40,332 bases of DNA from Mycobacterium sp. URHD0025 (GCF_000426065.1 NZ_AUEQ01000024.1:1-40332); one strand, 5' to 3'; shown: positions 31,705 to 39,645, numbered from the stretch's first letter. Notes: generated from the sequence alone by a model not told the origin. Numbers and translations are program-made.

Positions 31705-32559
31705 GTGGCTATCTACGGTGACTCGGACGCGGGCTCGGATCAACTGTTCTGCGGTATCGATCTGGCCCGGCGTATCGAGAAGGCCGAGGCGGACCTGATC
31801 ACGGCGGCGACCCATGCTGCCGGACACCGGGGCGCGGACGGGCTCGTACTGCCTGTGGCCGGGGGTTATGCCTGTTTCGCCGAGGCGGAGTCGCCGATGA
31901 ACAAGGTGGTCGGCCTCGGCTTCGACGGACTGCCCGACGAGGCGGTGCTCGGTGAGATCGAACGGGCGTTCGCCGCCCGCGGCGGCTCGACCCGGGTGGA
32001 GCTGTCGAATCTGGCCGATCCCGAGCTCGCCGAATTGTTGTCCGGCCGTGGTTATCGTCTGGTCGAGTTCGAAAACGTGCTCGCCAGGCCGATCGGTATG
32101 GAGGAGCCACTGTCGACCGACGTACAGGTGCGCCGGGCCGACGATCTCGACGTGTGGGTGAGGGTGGTGGTGGAGGGCTTCGCGCATCCCGACGGCGAGG
32201 GCCCGGGCAGTCATGAGCAGTTCCCCGCAGACATCGTCGAGCGAGCCGAACGGGACATGGAAAAAGCTGGGGTGACACCGTTTATCGCGCTCTACGACGG
32301 CAACGTCGCCGGCGGCGGGATGATGCGGCTGGCCGGTGGGATCGCTCAGCTGGCCGGTGCGGCCACAGCGCCGGCCTACCGTCGCCGTGGCGTGCAGGCC
32401 GCGCTGTTGGGGGCGCGGCTGGCCGAGGCTGCCGCCGCCGGCTGTGAGCTCGCCGTGGTGACGACAGCGCCCGGCTCGAAGTCCCAGCACAATGTGCAGC
32501 GCCGGGGCTTCCAGCTGCTCTACACGCGGGCGATTCTGGTGAAACCTGTTGCACATTGA
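31705..32559 (+). CDS. GNAT-family acetyltransferase
   Basis: A 284-residue two-part protein. Residues ~1-130 (AIYGDSDAGSDQLFCGIDLA, ARRIEKAEADLITAATHAAG) form a degenerate GNAT-like domain. The C-terminal half holds the acetyl-CoA site: AGAATAPAYRRRGVQAALLG with the R/Q-x-x-G-x-G/A loop, then ARLAEAAAAGCELAVVTT and SQHNVQRRGFQLLYTRAIL. Substrate unknown. GTG 31705 has no Shine-Dalgarno sequence and is directly preceded by CACAATATC, a -10-like hexamer, so the transcript may be leaderless. Frames upstream of this GTG look non-coding. Confidence 0.8.
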   Translation: MAIYGDSDAGSDQLFCGIDLARRIEKAEADLITAATHAAGHRGADGLVLPVAGGYACFAEAESPMNKVVGLGFDGLPDEAVLGEIERAFAARGGSTRVELSNLADPELAELLSGRGYRLVEFENVLARPIGMEEPLSTDVQVRRADDLDVWVRVVVEGFAHPDGEGPGSHEQFPADIVERAERDMEKAGVTPFIALYDGNVAGGGMMRLAGGIAQLAGAATAPAYRRRGVQAALLGARLAEAAAAGCELAVVTTAPGSKSQHNVQRRGFQLLYTRAILVKPVAH

Positions 32560-32560
32560 C

Positions 32561-32580
32561 TCTTCGTTCACGAACGGAGT
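32561..32580. promoter_or_regulatory. Palindrome upstream of second TetR gene
   Basis: CGTTC-AC-GAACG (32565-32576) with further matches outward (TCTTCGTTC against GAACGGAGT, 7 of 9 pairs). It overlaps the ribosome-site region of the TetR gene starting at 32592, and so is a likely autoregulatory operator. Confidence 0.5.
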
Positions 32581-32591
32581 TCAATTTGGCC

Positions 32592-33182
32592 ATGGCCCGT
32601 CCCCGTAAGTTCGATGAGGCCGAAGTCGTCGCCGCTGCCCGGGACGAGTTCTGGTCGCGCGGCTATGCGGCGACTTCGGTGGACGATCTCAGTGCGGCGA
32701 CCGGGCTCGGAAAAGGCAGTATCTACGCGGCTTTCGGCGACAAGCACGGGCTGTTTCTCAGGGCGTTGGACGTTTACTGCACCGACATGATCGGCGCGTT
32801 CGTCGTCGAACTCACGGTTCCAAATCTGGGCGGATACGACCGGCTACTTCACCATATCCGTTCGCAGGCAAAACGTTTCGCTACCGACAAGGCCCGCCGC
32901 GGCTGCCTGATGGCCAAGAGTGCCGCCGAATTGGCTGCCACTGACGCGGAAGCGGACGCGATAATCGAACGCTCACTCGCCAAGTGGCGACGGGCGTTGA
33001 CCGGATGTGTCCAGGCCGGCCAAGCTGAACGGGCCATCGGACCCGATGCCGATCCAGAGGCGCTGGCCACCGCGGTGTTGGCCTTCGTGCGTGGGCTTGA
33101 GGCGCTGGACAAGGGCGGGGTCAGACCCGCGCAGATCAAAGCAGCCGCTGAGGCGTTCATCAGCATGATCCCGCGGGCCTGA
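32592..33182 (+). CDS. TetR-family regulator
   Basis: A 196-residue TetR: MARPRKFDEAEVVAAARDEF, WSRGYAATSVDDLSAATGLG and GKGSIYAAFGDKHGLFLRAL form the HTH. The C-terminal domain has TDKARRGCLMAKSAAELA and WRRALTGCVQAGQ, as in the family's LmrA/YxaF- or AcrR-like members. Convergent with the NAD(P)-binding protein/hydrolase operon, 11 bases from its stop, and most likely controls it. ATG 32592 is used; a TTG six bases earlier is an alternative. Confidence 0.88.
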   Translation: MARPRKFDEAEVVAAARDEFWSRGYAATSVDDLSAATGLGKGSIYAAFGDKHGLFLRALDVYCTDMIGAFVVELTVPNLGGYDRLLHHIRSQAKRFATDKARRGCLMAKSAAELAATDAEADAIIERSLAKWRRALTGCVQAGQAERAIGPDADPEALATAVLAFVRGLEALDKGGVRPAQIKAAAEAFISMIPRA

Positions 33183-33193
33183 CCCGGTAGCCA

Positions 33194-34123
33194 CTAGCGT
33201 GCGTTGTCGCGCAGTTGTTCCCAGGACCGTTGCTGACCGGTGCCGGTGAACGCGGTGCGGTTGGCGGCGGCGAATTGCTCTACGGTCAGGGCCGGAGTGC
33301 CTGTGATGACTTCGACGAGGTTGTCGGCGCCGGCGAAGATACCGTCCCGGTAATCCTGTGCGACGTTGGACAGGTGCTGGATGAGGAACGGAGTGTGGCC
33401 CTGAACCTCGAGAACCTCGGCGAATCTGGCGATCTCCACTGGCTCGTACCGGACGGGGAATCCGAGGGTGGCCGAGATCTTCTCGGCAATCTGGTCGTGA
33501 TGCAGCTCCACCGGTCCGTACAGCGGGTAGATCTGGCGGTCGTGCGGAGCCGGATTGGTGAGAATCGCGGCGATCACCCGGGCCTGGTCAATCCCCGCGA
33601 TGGGCGCATGGCGGCCGTCGCCAAATGGCAACCGCAGCACCCCGTCACCGTCGGCGGGCCGCGACCATTGCCAGATCAGCCATTCGGCGAAGAACGTAGG
33701 TCGCAAGTGGGTCGTGATGAAGGCGAACCGGTCCAGCAGTCGCTCACTTAGCCAGTGATTCTGCGCGGCATGACTTTTCGCGTCTCGCCTGGCCGAGATC
33801 TGCGACATGTTCACCACCGCGCGCACGCCTGCCTCACTGGCGGACTGCGCGAAGATCGTGGTGGCGTCCAGCAGGCCACCGGGATCGATGGGGTAGCAGA
33901 AGTAGGCTGCGGTGATTCCGGCCATGGCCGAGCTGACGTCGGTGAAATCGAGCAGGTCACCGGTGACGACCTCGGCACCTAGTTCGCCGAGCCGTGCTGA
34001 GCGTTCGTCGTGACGATGCACCAACGCGCGCACCTGGGCACCCTGCTCGCGCAACAGCTTCACCGCGTGCGCACCGGTTTTCCCGGTCGCGCCGGTAACG
34101 AGGTACCGCTCATTGCCGCTCAT
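33194..34123 (-). CDS. NAD(P)H-binding (NmrA-like, atypical SDR) protein
   Basis: A 309-residue NmrA/HSCARG-type protein. Nucleotide loop: RYLVTGATGKTGAHAVKLLR (GxxGxxG); second region EVVTGDLLDFTDV; VVNMSQISARRDAKSH replaces the classic catalytic Ser/Tyr/Lys. LRPTFFAEWLIWQW and GDGRHAPIAGIDQARVIAA fit quinone-oxidoreductase-like or redox-sensing members. ATG 34123 overlaps the stop of the hydrolase upstream by four bases (ATGA), so the two form one operon. The upstream frame (from 34177) continues but has no better start. Confidence 0.87.
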   Translation of the reverse strand: MSGNERYLVTGATGKTGAHAVKLLREQGAQVRALVHRHDERSARLGELGAEVVTGDLLDFTDVSSAMAGITAAYFCYPIDPGGLLDATTIFAQSASEAGVRAVVNMSQISARRDAKSHAAQNHWLSERLLDRFAFITTHLRPTFFAEWLIWQWSRPADGDGVLRLPFGDGRHAPIAGIDQARVIAAILTNPAPHDRQIYPLYGPVELHHDQIAEKISATLGFPVRYEPVEIARFAEVLEVQGHTPFLIQHLSNVAQDYRDGIFAGADNLVEVITGTPALTVEQFAAANRTAFTGTGQQRSWEQLRDNAR

Positions 34124-34944
34124 GATTGGGCTCCTGGGAGATAGGTGAGGCCGGGGCTCTGGTGGGCGTTGACCCAACCGAGGACGAAGTCGGCGACTTC
34201 CCGCCAGCGTGAGTCGATGACCAAGGAATGGCCGCGGTCGTCGAACACGTGGTAGTCAGTGACCGCGTGCGAACCCTCATAGAGGTCGGCTGCCTGCCGG
34301 GTGACAGATTCGGCGACGATGTGGTCTCTGCCGCCGCCGATGATCAGCAGCGGGCCACGCTCGCCGTTGTTGACGTTGACCGTCGTAGGGGAGTGGGGAT
34401 CCTTCTTGGCGCCGACCACCTCGAACAGTGGCTTGCCGGGAGCGGGGATGGCGAAGCGTTCGTACAACTCGCGAGCCTCATCACGCGGAATCGCGTTGGC
34501 GATGGCGTAGCGGAACTGCCGCTCGGACAGGGTTACGGCGCCGTCGCGGTTCTTCTTGCTGCGCAATACCGGAATCGTGGACCGGATCTGCGAAAGCGGC
34601 AGTTTGGTCACGCCTTTGATCGGTGCGGGGTCGATTGCGACCGCCGCCGCTGCGTCTCCGTTGTCGAGCAGTCGCTGAGCGATGAGCCCGCCGAATGAGT
34701 GCCCGATGACTACTGGTTTGGTGGACAGGCCGGCGATGAGCTTGCTGTAGTGCGAGACGACGTCGGCGACGCCGTATCCACCGACGAGTTGGGTGGCGCG
34801 CGTCGATGCGACGCTCGGGCCGTCACCCGGCCATCCGGACAGGATCGGCTCGTAGCCTTCTCGTCGATAGAGCTCGGCCCAGGGTTCCCAGGCCGACGTG
34901 TGAATCCAAAGGCCGTGAATGAACACGACCGGTCGATCTGACAT
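34120..34944 (-). CDS. Alpha/beta hydrolase
   Basis: A 274-residue alpha/beta hydrolase. FIHGLWIHTSAWEPW (oxyanion loop), nucleophile Ser83 in VIGHSFGGLIAQ, acid in IGGGRDHIV and catalytic His in FDDRGHSLVIDSRW. The small lid and the end (DFVLGWVNAH) are normal. Substrate is unknown; lipase or C-C hydrolase is possible. ATG 34944 follows CGGAG; the frame extends upstream to 35013 without a ribosome site. First gene of an operon with the NAD(P)H-binding protein; its promoter lies in the 326-base gap shared with the ABM monooxygenase. Confidence 0.87.
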   Translation of the reverse strand: MSDRPVVFIHGLWIHTSAWEPWAELYRREGYEPILSGWPGDGPSVASTRATQLVGGYGVADVVSHYSKLIAGLSTKPVVIGHSFGGLIAQRLLDNGDAAAAVAIDPAPIKGVTKLPLSQIRSTIPVLRSKKNRDGAVTLSERQFRYAIANAIPRDEARELYERFAIPAPGKPLFEVVGAKKDPHSPTTVNVNNGERGPLLIIGGGRDHIVAESVTRQAADLYEGSHAVTDYHVFDDRGHSLVIDSRWREVADFVLGWVNAHQSPGLTYLPGAQS

Positions 34945-35143
34945 GTGCGTACTCCGTTCTGCGACTGAAGAGTTCAGAATCTTCTGACTCGCGGCATGGC
35001 CGCTGGTACGCACAGCCGATTTTATTTACTGATCATTCCATAACTGGCCTGTTTGTGGCGCGCGTCACAGTGCCGGGTGCGCACTCTTGGGCGGCTCGGC
35101 GCGGGCATCGATCAGCGAGTCGCCGCGACGCGTCGCTGCCAGG

Positions 35144-35157
35144 AAACCGATCGGTTT
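35144..35157. promoter_or_regulatory. Palindromic operator-like site, copy 1
   Basis: AAACCGATCGGTTT is a perfect 14-bp palindrome, of the AAACCGATCGGTTT type commonly bound by TetR regulators. It shares the 13-base sequence ACCGATCGGTTTA with copy 2, 57 bases further on. Confidence 0.6.
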
Positions 35158-35202
35158 ACTCGGATGGATTTGTTCGGTACCGTCGCCCGCATCGGGATAT
35201 GC

Positions 35203-35215
35203 ACCGATCGGTTTA
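35203..35215. promoter_or_regulatory. Palindromic operator-like site, copy 2
   Basis: ACCGATCGGTTTA repeats the first 13 bases of the site at 35146-35158 in direct orientation; ACCGATCGGT within it is a 10-bp perfect palindrome. It lies 56 bases before the ABM monooxygenase start. Confidence 0.6.
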
Positions 35216-35270
35216 TGTCGCAACCGCATTCACTGTGAATGCGACGTGTTAAAGACATGGAAGGGTTGCC

Positions 35271-35573
35271 ATGCCGGCATACGGTTTTCTCGTCGAGTTC
35301 GAGGCCCGCGCAGGTAAGGAGGCGGACGTGGCCGGCTTCCTGGTCGATGCCCAGAAGCTGGTGGAGGCCGAGCCGGGAACACTTGCCTGGTTCGCATTCC
35401 GGCTCGGACCGTCGTCCTTTCGCATCTTCGACGCTTTCGACAGCGAAGATGATCGCCAGGCCCATCTCCAGGGAAAAGTTCGCGAAGCCATCGAGGCCCG
35501 CGGCGACGAACTGTTCGCAACGCCGCCGACAATCACGCCCGTGGACCTGGTGGCAAGCAAGCTGCCAGTGTGA
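35271..35573 (+). CDS. Antibiotic biosynthesis monooxygenase (ABM)-domain protein
   Basis: A 100-residue ferredoxin-like ABM protein (YGFLVEFEARAGKEADVAGF, EPGTLAWFAFRLGPSSFRIF, DAFDSEDDRQAHLQGKVREA). Such small dimers include quinone, haem and polyketide monooxygenases, plus many non-enzymes. ATG 35271 has AAGGG six bases before. Downstream it converges on the PPOX gene. Two operator-like palindromes precede it, so expression is probably repressible. Activity unknown. Confidence 0.85.
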   Translation: MPAYGFLVEFEARAGKEADVAGFLVDAQKLVEAEPGTLAWFAFRLGPSSFRIFDAFDSEDDRQAHLQGKVREAIEARGDELFATPPTITPVDLVASKLPV

Positions 35574-35623
35574 AAATTGGTCGGCATGTGAGTGCGACGA
35601 ACTCGTGAGAGCGGCGCCCTGGC

Positions 35624-36238
35624 TCAGTAGAGGATCTTGCGCAGGTTGTCTTCGCTGTAGTACGCGTCGAGTTCCTGTTGGGTCTGGTCGGGTTTGAACG
35701 CCTTGGCCATCTGCGCCACCGAGGGCACCGCCGTCGGATCCCAGGTCTCCGGCTTCCATGTGTCCGAACGGAGGAATGCCTTGGGGCAGTGGAAGAACAC
35801 TTCTTCTATGGCGATCTCCAGGGCCAGGATCGGCCGTTTGCCGTCCACCACCATGTCGTCGAAATAGTCCGCGTCGGACAGGATCCGGCCGGTGCCGTTG
35901 ATCCGCAGGGTGTCGCCGCGGCCGGGGATGACGAAGACCGTGCCCACGTGCGGTCGTTGCAGCACGTTGAGAAAGCCGTCGACGCGCCGGTTGCCGGGCC
36001 GTTCCGGGATGGCGATTGTGGTGTCGTCGATGATCTGGACGAAACCCGGCGGGTCGCCCTTGGGGGAGACGTCGACGCGGCCGTGTGCATCGGTGGTGGC
36101 CACGAAACCCAGTGGCGAATGCTTGAGCCAGCCCTGCTGAGCTTCGGACAGCCGGTCGGTCACCTTCTTGGCGACGGCTGCCGTGGGTTGGCCGACGATG
36201 GCGCGTAGCTCATCCGCGGAGGTCACTTCTCGGCGCAT
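35624..36238 (-). CDS. Pyridoxamine 5'-phosphate oxidase-family flavin-binding protein (MSMEG_1061 type)
   Basis: A 204-residue split-barrel protein: FVATTDAHGRVDVSPKGDPP, DDTTIAIPERPGNRRVDGFL, LQRPHVGTVFVIPGRGDTLR and NGTGRILSD are the FMN-binding core of the DR_2398/MSMEG_1061 subfamily. The C-terminal extension (HCPKAFLRSDTWKPETWDP) is typical. No PLP-site residues for true pyridoxamine oxidation are recognised, so the reaction is unknown. ATG 36238 is 56 bases before the menE stop; both run minus, so it could be cotranscribed with menE. It corresponds to the type named after M. smegmatis MSMEG_1061, itself near menE to my recollection. Confidence 0.85.
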   Translation of the reverse strand: MRREVTSADELRAIVGQPTAAVAKKVTDRLSEAQQGWLKHSPLGFVATTDAHGRVDVSPKGDPPGFVQIIDDTTIAIPERPGNRRVDGFLNVLQRPHVGTVFVIPGRGDTLRINGTGRILSDADYFDDMVVDGKRPILALEIAIEEVFFHCPKAFLRSDTWKPETWDPTAVPSVAQMAKAFKPDQTQQELDAYYSEDNLRKILY

Positions 36239-36294
36239 GACTCCATCATGCCGAAGACGACAAGTGAAATATCAGGTCCGCAGCTCCGGCGCGC

Positions 36295-37386
36295 TCAGCT
36301 GTAGCGGGCGGCCAGCGCGCGCCGGTCGAGCTTGCCGATGCCGTGCCGGGGCAACGCGTCGACGATGTGCAGCTCGCGCGGTGCGGCCGTGGCATCGAGG
36401 GTCTGTGCCACGTGGGCGCGCAGCTCGGCCTCGTCGGGGGCTGGTGAACCCGGGGTCAGCACCAGTGCGGCCACCACCCGCTGGCCCAGCCGCTCGTCGG
36501 GGACACCGAAGACCGCGCAGTCGGCGATCGCGGGATGGCCGGCCAGAGCCGATTCGACCAGTTGCGGCAGCACGGTCAAACCGCCGGTGCTCACCGCGTC
36601 GTCGACCCGGCCCAGGACCCGTAATACGCCTGAATCGTCCACAGTTCCAAGGTCATCGGTGCGGAACCAGCCGGGCTCGGCGAACGGGTCGGGACTGATC
36701 GGATTGCGATACCCCTTGGCCACGGTCGGCCCACCCAGCACGATGCGGGCATTGTCGATACGCACCTTCACCCCATCCAGCGCCACGCCGTCGTACACGC
36801 ATCCGCCCGCCGTCTCGCTCATCCCGTAGGTCCGCACCACGTTCACCCCCGCCGCCTCCGCACGTTCGGCCACCCCGGCGGGCATCGGTCCACCGCCGAT
36901 CAGAACGGCATCGAGGTCGGCGAGTGCTTCCGCGGCGGCCGGGTCACGCAGGGACTTGTCCAACTGCACCGCCACCAGTGAGGCATAGCGCCGCCCGCTG
37001 CCCAAAGCTGCTACCGCAGAGGGTAATTCGGCTGGATCGAAGGACGGGGTGACGGTGACGGGCGTGGTGCCCGCCAGCGCGCTGCGCACCAGGACCTGCA
37101 AACCCGCGATGTGGTAGGCGGGCAGGGCGAGCAGCCACCGTCCGGCACCGCCCAGTCGGGCGTGGGTGGACTCGGCACTGGCGCGCAACGCGGCAGCGGT
37201 CAGCAGTGCGCCCTTCGGTTTGCCCGTGGTGCCCGACGTCGAGATCACCACCGCGACGTCGTCGTCGATCTCTTCGCCGGCCCGTAAAGCGCTTGTGAGC
37301 AAGGAACTTTGACGTTCGTCGTCGGCGGGGACCGGCAAGATCGCCGGCCCGCGTCCGGTCAGGACGTCGTCGAGGGTCGCTCGCAA
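36295..37386 (-). CDS. menE: o-Succinylbenzoate-CoA ligase
   Basis: A 363-residue acyl-CoA ligase that activates o-succinylbenzoate in menaquinone synthesis. AMP-binding motifs: VVISTSGTTGKPKGALLTAA (P-loop), LIGGGPMPAGV, VVRTYGMSETAGGCVYDG, WFRTDDLGTVDDSG, VLGRVDDAVSTGG and the C-terminal catalytic lysine in RHGIGKLDRRAL. It is short compared with most ligases, as in other mycobacterial MenE. TTG 37386 is the only standard start, but in-frame codons continue upstream (AVLRPVTVGPATDA) to an ATA at 37431-37429 preceded by AGGGAG. That ATA overlaps the DUF3349 stop as ATAG. Confidence 0.95.
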   Translation of the reverse strand: MRATLDDVLTGRGPAILPVPADDERQSSLLTSALRAGEEIDDDVAVVISTSGTTGKPKGALLTAAALRASAESTHARLGGAGRWLLALPAYHIAGLQVLVRSALAGTTPVTVTPSFDPAELPSAVAALGSGRRYASLVAVQLDKSLRDPAAAEALADLDAVLIGGGPMPAGVAERAEAAGVNVVRTYGMSETAGGCVYDGVALDGVKVRIDNARIVLGGPTVAKGYRNPISPDPFAEPGWFRTDDLGTVDDSGVLRVLGRVDDAVSTGGLTVLPQLVESALAGHPAIADCAVFGVPDERLGQRVVAALVLTPGSPAPDEAELRAHVAQTLDATAAPRELHIVDALPRHGIGKLDRRALAARYS

Positions 37387-37427
37387 CGCGTCCGTCGCGG
37401 GTCCGACGGTGACGGGGCGCAGGACTG

Positions 37428-37775
37428 CTATGCCGGGCTCCCTGGCTCTTTCGGGGCGTCCCCGGTGCCGGTGTCGCCTGCGTCCTCGGCATCGCGCGGA
37501 TCGTCCAGCGGCCAGCCCTTGGCGGCCAGTCGTTCCCGCACCCGTTCGACGTCCTCGGCACGAGGCAACTCGTCGGTGATCTGGGTGATGAGTACGCCGA
37601 TGTCGATGTGATCGAAGTCACCGCGATCGACGAGATCGTGTGCGACGGCTTTGACTTCGTCGTTGGTCAATCGCCGAGTCAACAGCGCCAACAGCGGCAC
37701 CCGGTCTGGTCCGGGCACCCCCTCGGGGTACCCGGCGTTCAGCCAGGCCGCGATCTTCGCGAGAAAAGCGTTCAC
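37428..37775 (-). CDS. DUF3349-domain protein, copy 1 (Rv0543c-like)
   Basis: A 115-residue mostly helical protein: NAFLAKIAAWLNAGYPEGVP, PLLALLTRRLTNDEVKAVAH, DHIDIGVLITQITDELP and RVRERLAAKGWPLDD match Rv0543c closely. An acidic tail (DAEDAGDTGTG) follows the domain. GTG 37775 has an AGGAGTAGG site eight bases upstream. It lies directly before menE; the stop is embedded at menE's likely start. The function is unknown. A paralogue lies after pitA on the other strand. Confidence 0.88.
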   Translation of the reverse strand: MNAFLAKIAAWLNAGYPEGVPGPDRVPLLALLTRRLTNDEVKAVAHDLVDRGDFDHIDIGVLITQITDELPRAEDVERVRERLAAKGWPLDDPRDAEDAGDTGTGDAPKEPGSPA

Positions 37776-37938
37776 TGTGCCTACTCCTGATGCACCCGAG
37801 CGAGGTTCCTCCGGCCATTCGAGTTTGAGCCGGAAGACCGCATTGATGGTAGTTGTGCCAGCCGACTCTGGCTCGCAGTGAACGTATCGGCCGCTCGGGA
37901 ATCGGCAAAGCGCCCCGGCGAACAATCCGGGGTGGGCA

Positions 37939-37956
37939 GATGAACACTCGGTGAAC
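37939..37956 (-). promoter_or_regulatory. PHO-box-like direct repeat upstream of pitA
   Basis: On the minus strand GTTCACC-GAGT-GTTCATC gives two units (37956-37950 and 37945-37939) of the GTTCACC type with an 11-base period, the layout of the PHO box bound by PhoP in Streptomyces; RegX3 is the mycobacterial equivalent. It lies 84 bases before pitA and 164 bases before the divergent DUF3349 gene. Confidence 0.6.
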
Positions 37957-38040
37957 TCATTCGCAGGGTAGCTGAATTCCCAGCTCAGCGAGGTGTTTCC
38001 GGCTGGTCAAAAGCGCCTGCGGTCCTACAGAATTACGGCC

Positions 38041-39315
38041 ATGAGCGCTGAGCTGATCGTCCTGGTGCTGTTGATAGCAACGGCACTGGCTTTTGACTTC
38101 ACAAACGGCTTTCACGACACCGGCAATGCCATGGCCACCTCGATCGCCACCCGCGCTCTCAAGCCCAAGACGGCGGTGCTGCTGGCAGGTGTGCTGAACC
38201 TGGTGGGTGCGTTCCTGTCGGTCGAGGTCGCCATCACCGTCACCAGCTCGGTGCTGAAGATCCAGGATTCCAAGACCGGGGCCCTGATCCCCTCGATCGA
38301 CGCCTCGACGGGTCTGACGATCATCTTCGCGGGTCTGATCGGCGGCATTCTGTGGAACTTGCTCACCTGGCTGTTCGGCATCCCGTCGAGCTCCTCGCAC
38401 GCACTCTTCGGTGGTCTGATCGGTGCCGGCCTGGCCGCGATCGGCCTGTCCGGGGTGAACTGGGCCGGCGTCAGCCAGAAGGTGCTCATCCCGGCGGTGG
38501 CCGCCCCGGTGATCGCCTGCCTGGTGGCCGGCTGCGGAACCTGGCTCGTCTACCGCATCACCCGCAACGTCGCGCAGAAGCGGCGTGAGACGGGCTTCCG
38601 CTGGGGACAGATCGCCACCGCCTCGCTGGTCGCGCTCTCGCACGGAACCAACGATGCGCAGAAGACCATGGGCGTCATCGCGCTGGCCCTCATCACCACC
38701 GGCCACCTCGGCGGCGACGTGAAGAACGACGGCCTGCCGTTCTGGATCATCGCCTCCTGCGCGCTGGCCATCGGCCTTGGCACCTACATCGGTGGCTGGC
38801 GGGTCATCCGCACCCTGGGCAAGGGCTTGGTCGAGATCGAGTCCCCGCAGGGCCTGGCCGCCGAGGCATCGTCGGCCGCGATCATCCTGAGCTCCAGCGC
38901 GGCAGGCATGGCCCTGTCGACCACCCACGTGGCGACCGGTTCGATCCTGGGCAGCGGTGTCGGCAAGCCCGGCGCCGAGGTGCGCTGGGCGGTGGCCGGC
39001 CGCATGGCAGTCGCCTGGCTGGTGACGCTGCCCGCCGCGGGCCTCGTCGGCGCGCTGGCGTACTGGCTGTCCCACGGTGTCGAGTCGCTGACCTCCTCGG
39101 CGCTCGCGGGTGACGGGCTGATCTTCCTGGTTCTGGTGGCCCTGTCGGGATACATGTGGTGGCGCGCCCAGCAGCAGAAGGTCGACCACAGCAACGTCAA
39201 CGCCGATTGGGACCACTCCACCAACTCCGTGGTGCCCGCCGATGTGCGTGAGGCCACCGATCCCGGCGCACCGAGTGCCGAGAAGAACCCCGGCGCCGAC
39301 AAAGCCAGCGTCTGA
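38041..39315 (+). CDS. pitA: Low-affinity inorganic phosphate transporter PitA
   Basis: A 424-residue PHO4/Pit permease with about ten helices. Both repeat signatures are present: FDFTNGFHDTGNAMATSIAT near the N-terminus and LSHGTNDAQKTMGVIALAL after the central loop. GIPSSSSHALFGGLIGAG and LSTTHVATGSILGSGVGK are the conserved Ser/His stretches. It imports phosphate, probably as a neutral metal-phosphate complex with protons. ATG 38041 is preceded by a PHO-box-like repeat. Two small genes follow on the same strand. It corresponds to Rv0545c but is in the opposite orientation relative to menE. Confidence 0.95.
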   Translation: MSAELIVLVLLIATALAFDFTNGFHDTGNAMATSIATRALKPKTAVLLAGVLNLVGAFLSVEVAITVTSSVLKIQDSKTGALIPSIDASTGLTIIFAGLIGGILWNLLTWLFGIPSSSSHALFGGLIGAGLAAIGLSGVNWAGVSQKVLIPAVAAPVIACLVAGCGTWLVYRITRNVAQKRRETGFRWGQIATASLVALSHGTNDAQKTMGVIALALITTGHLGGDVKNDGLPFWIIASCALAIGLGTYIGGWRVIRTLGKGLVEIESPQGLAAEASSAAIILSSSAAGMALSTTHVATGSILGSGVGKPGAEVRWAVAGRMAVAWLVTLPAAGLVGALAYWLSHGVESLTSSALAGDGLIFLVLVALSGYMWWRAQQQKVDHSNVNADWDHSTNSVVPADVREATDPGAPSAEKNPGADKASV

Positions 39316-39349
39316 TCGTCCCGCGCACAAGCGAACACAAGGAATCGCA

Positions 39350-39634
39350 ATGACTTATCTCGAATCCATCTTCAAGGTGCTCGTGGTCGGCCTGATCCTG
39401 GGCGCCGGTCTGCCGGCGGTCTTCGCCGCGGGACTGGTGGCCTACTCCAACGGGGCCGGCGGCACGACCGCCGACGGCGCCACCCACGCCCCCAACCCGG
39501 TCTTGAAGTTCGTCGGGCTGGCGCTGTTCGCCCTTGTCAGTTTGGTGATCCTGGTGGCCATCGCGTGGATCACCCGGACCACGATGATCCACCACACCGG
39601 TATCGACCTGTTCCCGTTCCTGCCCAAGAAGTGA
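39350..39634 (+). CDS. Small membrane protein downstream of pitA (Rv0544c-like)
   Basis: A 94-residue protein with two helices (approximately residues 8-32 and 54-76: VLVVGLILGAGLPAVFAAGL and VGLALFALVSLVILVAIAWI), separated by a Gly/Ala-rich loop (YSNGAGGTTADGATHAPNP). A C-terminal tail contains IHHTGIDLFPFLPKK. An AAGGAAT ribosome site lies upstream of ATG 39350. It is conserved next to pitA in mycobacteria (Rv0544c), suggesting a role linked to phosphate uptake; no function is known. Confidence 0.85.
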   Translation: MTYLESIFKVLVVGLILGAGLPAVFAAGLVAYSNGAGGTTADGATHAPNPVLKFVGLALFALVSLVILVAIAWITRTTMIHHTGIDLFPFLPKK

Positions 39635-39645
39635 GCTGAGTATCC

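Larger units (their letters stand above)
34945..35270. other. 326-base divergent intergenic region with two palindromic operator copies
   Basis: No gene was seen: short frames here have no ribosome site. Both the hydrolase (minus) and the ABM monooxygenase (plus) must be transcribed from it. A TTTATTTACTGATC stretch (~35021-35035) is AT-rich and could supply a -10. The two palindromes are listed separately. Confidence 0.6.

Noticed and set aside
35053..35317. Short plus-strand frames in the gap before the ABM gene
   Set aside because: Several overlapping frames, none with a ribosome site, all running through the operator repeats.
37957..39330. A 457-codon minus-strand frame opposite pitA
   Set aside because: Composition is Gly/Gln/Asp/Arg-rich without hydrophobic pattern; pitA on the plus strand has both PHO4 signatures.
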